The notes beneath the pieces are model-generated. The model ran no database searches and had not been told where the DNA came from. It saw only the letters and a list, made by a program, of their open reading frames with translations. The position numbers and the translations under genes are program-made. 33,104 nt of DNA from the NCBI GenBank assembly GCA_937871285.1, contig CALMQS010000140.1, positions 1 through 33,104 on the forward strand, read 5' to 3'. Origin of the DNA: an uncultured Sphingobacteriales bacterium. Its GTDB lineage: Bacteria; Bacteroidota; Bacteroidia; Chitinophagales; Chitinophagaceae. Shown one piece after another: positions 1-6,992 of this stretch (positions are counted from its first letter, which is position 1; the number at the start of each line of letters is the position of its first letter).

Positions 1-65
1 TGCTGCATGACCGCAACAACTGCACTATGCTTTTCTTACATAATTACTTCGTGGCGTTACCGCAA

Positions 66-785
66 CTACGCCGCATTTCCCGTAATATATTTTACAAGCG
101 ACCTTTTGGCAACAGGCAATAAGGTTTCTTCTAACGGAAAGCTCAAACCGGTTTCAATGCAATACACTGCCGGATTAGGCAAATCCTTCCTGCTGCGGAT
201 GAGCTCCGTTTTTATGTGCTCAAAGGTATGAACGATGTTTCTTTTCCATTGTGCAATAAAGGAGGTTTTGATACTACGGTATTTCTCATCATGTTTTTCA
301 AAAATGCTCAGCCGGTACTGGTATACATAGGTTTGATGATGAGAGCCATTGCACAGAAAAAAATATCCTTCCCTGTTCTCCAGCGGGATGATCCCTACCG
401 GTGCGATATTGAGCTTGTCTTCCACAAATTCGTATATCTCGGCGCCGCTTTTAATGGTTGAGTTCATCAGGTTAACAGCGTATGCTATAATATCCTCCAG
501 CTCTTTCATCATTTCATCGTCTTCCACAATTTTTTCATACAGCAATTGCAGCTTATCTATATTTACTCCGGTAAAACGTTTGGGAAACTGCTCCTGCAGC
601 ATTTCCTTATTATGTTTAAAATGCAGGATATTGTTGTGATGAAAAATGATATCGGATAACTGCGGGTAAAGCTTGTTTTGCGTAAACTCTTTATGTATCT
701 CCTGCAGGTAGGCAAGCAGGGTATATTTTTTTAATTCAAAATCAATGTAGCCTTCCGCGAACCAGGTTTGGGATAAAGTCTTCAT
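66..785 (-). CDS. Conserved hypothetical protein, 239 aa
   Basis: I do not recognise a family. The protein is soluble in appearance, with no signal peptide or membrane segment. It is rich in charged residues and predicted helix in its first half (for example the stretch around KIVEDDEMMKELEDIIAYAV). The second half has a beta-like segment with GYFFLCNGSHHQTYVYQYRL. The frame stays open upstream to 836, but I chose the ATG at 785 (MKTLSQTWFAEGYIDFELKK) because the 17 upstream residues are hydrophobic and unlike a domain start. It stands alone, with a 258-bp spacer separating it from the E2 gene behind it. No function is proposed. Confidence 0.75.
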   Translation of the reverse strand: MKTLSQTWFAEGYIDFELKKYTLLAYLQEIHKEFTQNKLYPQLSDIIFHHNNILHFKHNKEMLQEQFPKRFTGVNIDKLQLLYEKIVEDDEMMKELEDIIAYAVNLMNSTIKSGAEIYEFVEDKLNIAPVGIIPLENREGYFFLCNGSHHQTYVYQYRLSIFEKHDEKYRSIKTSFIAQWKRNIVHTFEHIKTELIRSRKDLPNPAVYCIETGLSFPLEETLLPVAKRSLVKYITGNAA

Positions 786-996
786 AATTGTATGGGTTAG
801 TTTACCGAATATAAGAAAAATGTAAAAACCTTCCAATCAACTATAAGTAAAAAGACCAGCCTCAAGTAGTGTGCTTATTTTTTAAGCCACAGATTTAACC
901 TTCCTGTAACTGTTCATATCCTTTACCTTATGGTAACGGTTTTATTGCCGCGGTTATTTTAAAAAAGGAGAAAATATAAACGAACAAAGCCACTGT

Positions 997-1045
997 CCTG
1001 AACCTTGCAACCTGCAACTTGTACCCTGAAACCTGTCCGCAACTC
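997..1045 (-). repeat. Heptad repeat array ending in the E2 stop codon
   Basis: Seven contiguous 7-bp units on the plus strand, consensus CYTGMAA (for example CCTGAAC, CTTGCAA, CCTGCAA, CCTGAAA). The last unit overlaps the stop codon of the E2 gene (1044-1046). On the transcript of that gene the units read as TTKCAGG. The stretch 1018-1034 matches 6358-6374 at 16 of 17 positions. Confidence 0.75.
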
Positions 1046-2390
1046 AAAAACTCCTGTTCACATCAAAATTTTCCATTTCATGGGCTACCGCTGTAAGAAA
1101 TGTAGCGCCAAGCGATCCGTCTACTATCCGGTGATCGTAAGAAAGAGAGAGGTACATCATATGCCGGATGGCAATGCTGTCGCCCTGTTTGGTTTCTACC
1201 ACTACCGGGCGTTTTTTGATGGCACCAATTGCCAATATGGCCACCTGCGGCTGATTGATGATGGGCGTACCCATTAAGCTGCCAAAGGTTCCTACGTTAG
1301 TTACTGTAAAAGTTCCGTTTTGGGTATCATCGGGGCGGAGCCGGTTGTTCCTGGCGGCATCGGCCAGGCGGTTTACTTTTTTAGCGAGTCCGGTAAGGTT
1401 CAGCATATCTGCCTCCTGTATAACCGGTACAATAAGATTACCGTTGGGTAAAGCAGTTGCCATGCTGATATTGATATCTTTTCGTACAATTATTTTATCG
1501 CCCTCAACACTGGCATTAAGCCAGGGGTATTTCTTAATACATTTAATAATAGCTTCAATAAACAAAGGTGTAAAAGTCAGCTTCTCTCCTTCCTGCTTTT
1601 CAAAGGCCGCTTTTACCTTTTCACGCCATAACACCATGCTGGTTACATCGCATTCTGTAAAGCTGGTTACGTGTGCGCTGGTACGCTGGCTTTCCACCAT
1701 ATGCTTTGCAATAAGCCTGCGCGTCCGGTCCATCTCAATTACTTCCACATTACCGCTATACTCCGGTTGTGGCGTATCTTCTGCCTTTTCAGGCACAACA
1801 GGCTGCACGGTACTTCCAACTGGCTCCTCGATGGGAATGCTTTGCGGCTGTGCAACGGTTTCCGTTACGCCACCACCCGATTTAGCGGCAATCCATTGAA
1901 GGATATCCTTTTTGGTAACACGTCCTTCATTGCCCGTGCCGGGTATTTTCTCAAGATCCGACAGACTTACTCCCTCATTAGCTGCAATATTTAAAACAAG
2001 GGGAGAATAGAACCGGGCGCCTCCTGTTTTAGGTGGCATGGCTATATGCGATGGCTGATAAGGTACTTCTTTTATCTCTTCTTTTTCGGGTGATGTTTGT
2101 ATTTCGGATACGATTGCCTCCGGGATCTGAGACTGTTCTTCCACGCCGTTCTCTGATCTGATCTTTGCGATAACGGCGCCTACAGGTACCACATCATTTT
2201 CACGGTACAACAATTCTTCCACTATCCCTTCCGCGGTAGAAGGCACTTCACTGTCTACTTTATCCGTGGCAATTTCCAACACGGTTTCATCCACTTTTAC
2301 ATGATCGCCCGGCTTTTTACTCCAGTGTAAAATGGTAGCTTCCATGATACTTTCGCCTAACTTAGGCATTACCAGGTCAACTATCGCCAT
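1044..2390 (-). CDS. Dihydrolipoamide acyltransferase (E2) of a 2-oxo acid dehydrogenase complex
   Basis: The protein carries the acyl group between the E1 decarboxylase and coenzyme A in a 2-oxo acid dehydrogenase complex. Domains in order: a lipoyl domain at residues 2-78 with the lipoylation lysine K44 in DKVDSEVP; an acidic/proline linker; a peripheral subunit-binding domain at about 128-166 (FYSPLVLNIAANEGVSLSDL, then GTGNEGRVTKKDIL); a second Ala/Pro/Glu linker; and a catalytic acyltransferase domain from about 215 to the end. The active-site HxxxDG motif is DHRIVDGS with His420 and Asp424. The 448-residue length fits a single-lipoyl E2. The lipoyl signature resembles branched-chain or generic bacterial E2 more than classic pyruvate E2, but substrate cannot be assigned and no E1 or E3 is adjacent. 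A TAnnTTTG box lies 28 bp upstream of the ATG. Confidence 0.93.
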   Translation of the reverse strand: MAIVDLVMPKLGESIMEATILHWSKKPGDHVKVDETVLEIATDKVDSEVPSTAEGIVEELLYRENDVVPVGAVIAKIRSENGVEEQSQIPEAIVSEIQTSPEKEEIKEVPYQPSHIAMPPKTGGARFYSPLVLNIAANEGVSLSDLEKIPGTGNEGRVTKKDILQWIAAKSGGGVTETVAQPQSIPIEEPVGSTVQPVVPEKAEDTPQPEYSGNVEVIEMDRTRRLIAKHMVESQRTSAHVTSFTECDVTSMVLWREKVKAAFEKQEGEKLTFTPLFIEAIIKCIKKYPWLNASVEGDKIIVRKDINISMATALPNGNLIVPVIQEADMLNLTGLAKKVNRLADAARNNRLRPDDTQNGTFTVTNVGTFGSLMGTPIINQPQVAILAIGAIKKRPVVVETKQGDSIAIRHMMYLSLSYDHRIVDGSLGATFLTAVAHEMENFDVNRSF

Positions 2391-2417
2391 ATTAGAATTT
2401 TAGTTATCGTTAAGATT

Positions 2418-2425
2418 CAAAGGTA
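2418..2425 (-). promoter_or_regulatory. Candidate -7 promoter box for the E2 gene
   Basis: The minus strand reads TACCTTTG, a perfect TAnnTTTG Bacteroidetes -7 element, ending 27 nt before the E2 ATG. No TTG is found at the usual 17-22 bp spacing, so the assignment rests on the -7 box alone. Confidence 0.45.
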
Positions 2426-2510
2426 AGTATTGCTGTGCAATTAGGAACCAGCAGATACATATGTGAATATTTTTATAATAACTCTTTTTGCACGCCTGTA
2501 TTGCCCGGTG

Positions 2511-3809
2511 TTACGGCAACGAAATCCCTTCATCGGTCATCAGCTTACGCAACAGGTTTAAAGCATAGTGCGAGGTCATTTCAATATTGCGCGCCCTGTC
2601 GTAACGGAAATGAAATATTGCAGTCATTATCCTGTTACGGCTTCCCGCCGCTATCCATACGGTTCCTACCGGTTTTCCGGCTGTACCTCCGTCCGGGCCC
2701 ATGATGCCTGAAGTAGCAATGGCGTAATCTGTTTGCATTTTTTCCATAACGCCGCTCACCATTTGCTTTACGGTTTCTTCACTTACAGCACCCACCAACT
2801 GCAGGGTGCCTTTTTGCACGCCCAGTACATTTTCTTTTACTTCGTTGGCATAGCTTACCACGCTCCCTTTAAACCACGCAGAGGAGCCTGCAACGGAAGT
2901 AATGAGGTGGGCAATATATCCTCCTGTGCAACTTTCTGCCGTAGCAACGGTTTGTTTGTTTTGCAGCAACATTCTTCCTGTTACCTGTGCAAGCGTAATA
3001 TCTTCGTCCGCTACCAGCCATTCGGCTACAAGCGCTTTTAATTTTTTAAACTGGATATGTAGTGTTTCCTGCAACCGGCTGCTGTTATTGTCGCTGCCGG
3101 TTATGCGTAACCGAACCATACCATAATTGGGCAGGTAGGCTAATTTAAGATGAGCAGGCAGTTGCGCTTCCCAGTCTTTAATGGCTTCTGCCAGGAAGGA
3201 TTCGCCAATGCCAAAAGTAAGCAGGGTACGATGGTCAATAAAGGGAAAAGTAAAATGCTGCTGCAGGTGAGGAATAACATAATCCGTCATCATCCCTTTC
3301 ATTTCATGCGGTACGCCCGGCATGCTTACAAATATCTTTCCGTCTTTCTCAAACCACATACCGGGGGCTGTTCCCCGGTTATTGGGGATAACCGTACAAT
3401 TATTGGGCACTTCGGCCTGTTTAAGATTACGCTCTATTACCGGGCGGTTCAGTTTTGCAAAAATGGCTTTCACATTGGCAAGCGCCCCGTCGTCAACAAC
3501 CATTGAACCGCCAAAGTATTCACAAAGCACGGGTTTCGTGATATCATCGGCGGTAGGGCCCAGTCCGCCTGTTATAAGAATAATAGCAGCGTTGCGGCTT
3601 TCTTCATCAAGGGCATGAATGATTTCCGCTTTACTATCGCCAACGGATACCCTGCGCCTGAGCCATATTCCTGTTTTGTTCAGTTCCTGTGCTATCCAGG
3701 CGCTGTTGGTATCTATAACCTGCCCGATCAGCAGTTCATCGCCAATGGTAATAATGGAAGCGTTTATTTTGAGGGGATCATCAAAAGAATCAGATATCTG
3801 TGCCATCAT
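2511..3809 (-). CDS. cinA: CinA-family nicotinamide-nucleotide amidohydrolase
   Basis: Two-domain CinA. The N-terminal MoCF/CinA domain (residues about 16-185) has IITIGDELLIGQ and the GGLGPTADDITK loop at 81-92; in the family this part acts as an ADP-ribose or NMN-related pyrophosphatase. The C-terminal PncC domain (about 275-430) has the catalytic serine in AESCTGG (Ser293) and the downstream SGIMGPDGGT motif, and deamidates nicotinamide mononucleotide in pyridine nucleotide recycling. Length of 432 aa is slightly above the usual 410-420 because of about 14 extra N-terminal residues (MMAQISDSFDDPLK). The start overlaps the 3' end of the upstream Uma2 gene by 20 bp, so the two are probably co-transcribed and translationally coupled. 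Confidence 0.95.
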   Translation of the reverse strand: MMAQISDSFDDPLKINASIITIGDELLIGQVIDTNSAWIAQELNKTGIWLRRRVSVGDSKAEIIHALDEESRNAAIILITGGLGPTADDITKPVLCEYFGGSMVVDDGALANVKAIFAKLNRPVIERNLKQAEVPNNCTVIPNNRGTAPGMWFEKDGKIFVSMPGVPHEMKGMMTDYVIPHLQQHFTFPFIDHRTLLTFGIGESFLAEAIKDWEAQLPAHLKLAYLPNYGMVRLRITGSDNNSSRLQETLHIQFKKLKALVAEWLVADEDITLAQVTGRMLLQNKQTVATAESCTGGYIAHLITSVAGSSAWFKGSVVSYANEVKENVLGVQKGTLQLVGAVSEETVKQMVSGVMEKMQTDYAIATSGIMGPDGGTAGKPVGTVWIAAGSRNRIMTAIFHFRYDRARNIEMTSHYALNLLRKLMTDEGISLP

Positions 3810-4374
3810 AAATTTCCTGCAAGGTAAGCGTAAAGTCTATCGTTTGAATCCTTAGCGCACCTTCTTCAGCTATATTTTCAAAGGCCCAGGAATGATCCGG
3901 CTGCCTGCGGGAAACGATCACCAATTTCCTGAGGGTGTCAATCATGATGTATTCCTTTAGCGAAGGGATTTCACGGTAAAAGAAAAATTTTCTGCCCTTA
4001 TCCATGCTGCCGGTAGAAGGAGAAAGTATCTCAAATATTACGGAAGGATTAAGCAGGGTATCAAATTTATCATCTTCTAATTGAGGCTCACCGCATACAA
4101 TTACCGCATCCGGGTACATGTATGCGTCTTGTAAGGGTGTGCTAACACGCATATCGGCAGGAAGTATCCCGCAATACCTGCCTTTTAAAAAATAGCCCAC
4201 TTCCCGGTACAGGTTTATGGCAATCCTGTTATGCTTTAAACCGGCCCCGGCCATGGCAATAATGTGCCCGTCATAATACTCACTCCTGCTTCCTGCTGTT
4301 CGTTCCGCTGCGAGGTATGCTTCCGGGGAGATATAATTGTATTTTAGCGCCGGTTCTTTAACTTCATTTTCCAT
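3790..4374 (-). CDS. Uma2-family (DUF820) putative restriction-fold endonuclease
   Basis: A 194-residue protein of the Uma2/DUF820 family, which has a PD-(D/E)XK nuclease-like fold and mostly unproven function. The family pattern is visible: N-terminal YISPEAYLAAERTAGSRSEY, the YYDGHIIAMAG strand pair, HNRIAINLYREVGYFL helix, then MYPDAVIVCG with Asp89 and VIFEILSPSTGSMDKGRKF with Glu115 and a downstream lysine, which are the expected metal-site residues. All are present, so the fold looks intact. It is the first gene of a two-gene unit with cinA (20-bp overlap) and is divergent from dacB across only 43 bp. Uma2 proteins are often expanded in gene number in cyanobacteria and Bacteroidetes; a biological role here is unknown. 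Confidence 0.85.
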   Translation of the reverse strand: MENEVKEPALKYNYISPEAYLAAERTAGSRSEYYDGHIIAMAGAGLKHNRIAINLYREVGYFLKGRYCGILPADMRVSTPLQDAYMYPDAVIVCGEPQLEDDKFDTLLNPSVIFEILSPSTGSMDKGRKFFFYREIPSLKEYIMIDTLRKLVIVSRRQPDHSWAFENIAEEGALRIQTIDFTLTLQEIYDGTDI

Positions 4375-4417
4375 ACTATAAATTTAATTATTTCCTGTTT
4401 AGCAATAAATAATTTTT

Positions 4418-5827
4418 ATGATAAGAAAAAAGGTTCCGGGTTTGGGCAATGCGGTATCAGCATGTATCCTGCTTATGGTTGTATTATTGCCCATAACAAA
4501 TATTTACGCGCAAAACATTACCCAAAAGCTGCAAAAAGCATTCCTCATGTTTGAGGAAGACAGCCAGTTGGCGCATGCCGTCAGCTCATTGTATGTAATA
4601 GATGCGGCAACCGGAAAAGTAGTGTTTGATAAAAATTCGCGGATTGGTCTTGCGCCCGCTTCCACCCAAAAAGTAATCACCAGCGCCACCGCTTTTGCCC
4701 TGCTGGGAAAAGATTTCAGCTATACCACATCATTTGCTACCAACAATCTCGACAGCACTTTATATATTTTTCCTTCCGGCGATCCTACATTGGGCAGCGA
4801 GAGATGGGAGAATACAAAAGCGAATGCAATATTAAACCGGATCACCCGCTCGCTTGAACAAAACAAAAAAAACATTAACACCATAGTCATAGATAACAGC
4901 AGGTGGGAGTTTGATTATATTCCTGATGGCTGGATATGGCAGGATATAGGTAACTACTACGGCGCAGGCTGTGAAAAATTAAACTGGCGCGAAAACCAAT
5001 ATGACCTGCTGTTGCAATCCGGCAAAGCCTTAGGCGACTCTGTTCGCATGGTAGGCGCCAATCCTAAATTATACGGATACAGCCTCCGGTCGGCAGTAAC
5101 CTCGGCAGCCAGGGGAACGGGAGACAATGCGTATATCTATTTCCCTTTAAATGATACTGCGGGAATCGTTAAGGGAACCATTCCCGTAAACGAAAATGCC
5201 TTTGCCATATCGGGAGCATTTCCCTCAGGCGCCAGGCAATTCATTGCCGAATTAACAGATAAAATGATAAAGACAGGCGTAGGGGAAACAGTTCCTGAAA
5301 TAAAACAGGCAGCTCTTCCCGGGGCTGAAGATTATACCATCATTCATACGGAAATTTCTCCCCCGCTGGATTCTATCATTTACTGGTTCAACAAAAAAAG
5401 CATTAACCTGTATGGAGAGGCATTGCTGAAAACAATAAGCTATAAGGAAAGCGGCTATAGCGCCACAGACACAGGCGTTACCGTTGTAAAAAATTTCTGG
5501 AAGCAAAACGGCATTAACGCCGCAGAATTAAATATAGTGGATGGCTCAGGGCTTTCTCCCCTGAACAGGGTTACCACCCACGCACAGGTTCAGATACTGC
5601 AATACGCCCAAAAGCAAAGCTGGTTTCCTTCTTTTTTAAAATCATTGCCCGTATATAACGGCATGAAAATGAAAAGCGGCACCATCAGGAATGTAAAAGG
5701 ATTTACCGGTTACCATACTTCATCTAACGGCAGCAGTTATATTTTTTCATTTTTGGTGAACAACTATAACGGTCCGGCATCATCACTGGTGCGTAAGATG
5801 TATACCGTACTGAATGCGTTGAAGTGA
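4418..5827 (+). CDS. dacB: D-alanyl-D-alanine carboxypeptidase/endopeptidase, PBP4 type (S13)
   Basis: A periplasmic low-molecular-weight penicillin-binding protein that trims or cleaves peptidoglycan cross-links. A signal peptide occupies about residues 1-31 (hydrophobic core ACILLMVVLLPITNIYA, then AQ). The S13 catalytic motifs are all present: SxxK as PASTQKV with nucleophile Ser82 and Lys85; DGSGLSPLN around residues 375-383, the region holding the second active-site serine; and KSGT at 419-422 in place of KTG. Between SxxK and the second motif lies the long insertion typical of class C PBPs. The 469-residue length is normal. It is divergent from the Uma2-cinA pair, and its stop codon runs directly into a heptad repeat array. 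Confidence 0.93.
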   Translation: MIRKKVPGLGNAVSACILLMVVLLPITNIYAQNITQKLQKAFLMFEEDSQLAHAVSSLYVIDAATGKVVFDKNSRIGLAPASTQKVITSATAFALLGKDFSYTTSFATNNLDSTLYIFPSGDPTLGSERWENTKANAILNRITRSLEQNKKNINTIVIDNSRWEFDYIPDGWIWQDIGNYYGAGCEKLNWRENQYDLLLQSGKALGDSVRMVGANPKLYGYSLRSAVTSAARGTGDNAYIYFPLNDTAGIVKGTIPVNENAFAISGAFPSGARQFIAELTDKMIKTGVGETVPEIKQAALPGAEDYTIIHTEISPPLDSIIYWFNKKSINLYGEALLKTISYKESGYSATDTGVTVVKNFWKQNGINAAELNIVDGSGLSPLNRVTTHAQVQILQYAQKQSWFPSFLKSLPVYNGMKMKSGTIRNVKGFTGYHTSSNGSSYIFSFLVNNYNGPASSLVRKMYTVLNALK

Positions 5828-5861
5828 GGTGTAAGGTAGAAGGTATGAGGTATAAGGTATG
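5827..5861 (+). repeat. Heptad array AGGTATA-type starting at the dacB stop codon
   Basis: Five uninterrupted 7-bp units (AGGTGTA, AGGTAGA, AGGTATG, AGGTATA, AGGTATG). The first unit uses the last base of the dacB TGA. The same unit type appears on the sense strand immediately after era (32099-32175) and in 31981-32022. Confidence 0.8.
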
Positions 5862-6343
5862 GCTGACAGCCTTCTTCGGATTTTGGTTCTTAAACGTCAT
5901 TAAGACCTTAAACGGATCTGAATACTGCCTAATATTTTAAAAGGTGGAAGTAATCTCCCAATGGCGGAGGCTGATCATCTTATTAGTGGTTTATCGTTTG
6001 TGGTTTACTGTTGGGATTTCGCTTCAGGTTCGAATTCCCGACTTCGGGCTTTTTCAATTTATTTGGTACTTGTGATTTGTCTTTTGGTGCTTTGTATTCA
6101 CTTCGGATTTTGAACTTTCTGCTTCGGATTTAGCATTTGAATTTTATCCGCCCCGGCGGACAAGCTTGCCTGCCGCAGGCAGGTTTGGTTCTTGTCATTT
6201 GGTTCTTGATGCTTTGTATTTCCCCCGGCTTGGGGATTTCAGGCTTCGGATTTGTGGTAGTCAGGTATCAGCTATTAGTTGAGTGTGTCTTGTCCTTAGA
6301 CCCCACTCCCATTTTCAAATCATCACCTTTTCACATTTCTCAT
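5862..6343. repeat. Composite heptad-repeat spacer between dacB and the DoxX gene
   Basis: This spacer (total gene-free stretch 5828-6393) has no convincing ORF. It carries GTGGTTT-type heptads near 5985-6015, then an almost unbroken heptad run at 6062-6220 (TTTGGTA, CTTGTGA, CGGATTT twice 21 bp apart) with one 1-bp phase shift at 6146. A GC-rich palindromic insert occupies 6147-6183. GCTGACAGCCTTCTTCG at 5862-5878 recurs inverted at 18993-19009. The block 6184-6220 recurs inverted at 18915-18951 with one mismatch in 37, and 6062-6098 is a diverged third copy (about 32 of 37). Confidence 0.75.
6147..6183. repeat. GC-rich triple palindrome (REP-like element)
   Basis: Three consecutive inverted repeats stand out from the AT-rich surroundings: TCCGCC-cc-GGCGGA (6147-6160), CAAGCTTG (6161-6168) and TGCCTGC-c-GCAGGCA (6167-6181). 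The element keeps the 7-bp phase of the adjoining heptads. It resembles a repetitive extragenic palindrome. Confidence 0.6.
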
Positions 6344-6399
6344 TCTGCAACCAGTAACTTGTACCCTGAGACCTGAAACCTCATACCCCATCCTCACTT
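6344..6399 (-). repeat. Heptad array running into the DoxX-gene stop codon
   Basis: Eight 7-bp units on the plus strand (including CTTGTAC, CCTGAGA, CCTGAAA, CCTCATA). The last unit overlaps the stop codon at 6394-6396. It shares CTTGTACCCTGARACCT with the array at 997-1045 and grades into the CCTCATA type seen after era. Confidence 0.75.
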
Positions 6400-6801
6400 C
6401 CCCATCATTCCATCTGCACTGGCCTTACCCGGACCCACTAACAGTATAACTAAAAAACCGGTAAGGTAGAGCGCAGCCTTTTCACCAGCTCCAAATATCG
6501 CGGCATCATGCGCTTTAAATAAAGCAACGCTCATTCCAATAATAAGCGGTATTACCGTAAAGCGGGTGAACAATCCTATAATAACAAATATAGCACAGAA
6601 GAACTCTGCAAACAGGCTGAGAGAAAGCGACACCGTGCTGCCCATTCCCAGAAAATTCATAAACGTGTTTTTCTTTGCTGCAAAATGCACCAGTTTATCG
6701 TAACCGTGCGGCAGCATCATCAGTCCCAGTCCCGCACGAAGTACTAACATGGCAATATTGAATGCCCAGTCGGTATAACCCGTAGATAAAAGTTTTTTCA
6801 T
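6394..6801 (-). CDS. DoxX-family integral membrane protein
   Basis: A 135-residue protein with four predicted membrane helices in the DoxX pattern. The first helix (AFNIAMLVLRAGLGLMMLPHG) carries the characteristic LR-G---HG signature, followed by YDKLVHF. The second holds AEFFCAIFVIIGLFTR, a conserved DoxX segment. DoxX proteins are linked to thiosulfate/quinone oxidation or thiol stress in a few organisms, but most, including this one, have no assigned reaction. I chose the ATG at 6801 rather than the longer frame from 6852 because a promoter-like TTG-N22-TATTTTTG lies between them (6820-6852). It converges on dacB. Confidence 0.88.
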   Translation of the reverse strand: MKKLLSTGYTDWAFNIAMLVLRAGLGLMMLPHGYDKLVHFAAKKNTFMNFLGMGSTVSLSLSLFAEFFCAIFVIIGLFTRFTVIPLIIGMSVALFKAHDAAIFGAGEKAALYLTGFLVILLVGPGKASADGMMGK

Positions 6802-6819
6802 CTTTTTATTTTGAAGAGG

Positions 6820-6852
6820 CAAAAATAAGAGATACCAACCTTTTATCCACAA
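6820..6852 (-). promoter_or_regulatory. Candidate promoter of the DoxX gene
   Basis: On the minus strand TTG (6850-6852) is followed after 22 bp by TATTTTTG (6820-6827), matching the Bacteroidetes -33/-7 pattern. It predicts a short leader of about 15 nt before the ATG at 6801 and supports that start. Confidence 0.5.
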
Positions 6853-6992
6853 GTGTTTTGGAATGGTTATTGCAAAATCTGTTCAGTGTACCTTAGCGTT
6901 TGCTTTTACTTTAAGAAATTTGTAACAAAAGAGCATTGAACTTCGTGCAATCTGCAAAACCGCAGCAACGTTGTACGATAATCACCACATGT

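Noticed and set aside
1255..1899. A 214-codon open frame on the plus strand opposite the E2 gene
   Set aside because: It is antisense to a clear E2 with all motifs, and its translation is low-complexity (Ser/Thr/Leu rich) with no domain.
6037..6054. Terminator CCCG-ACTT-CGGG followed by T-run in the dacB-DoxX spacer
   Set aside because: Only a 4-bp stem and about 200 bp past the dacB stop; not convincing as an intrinsic terminator.
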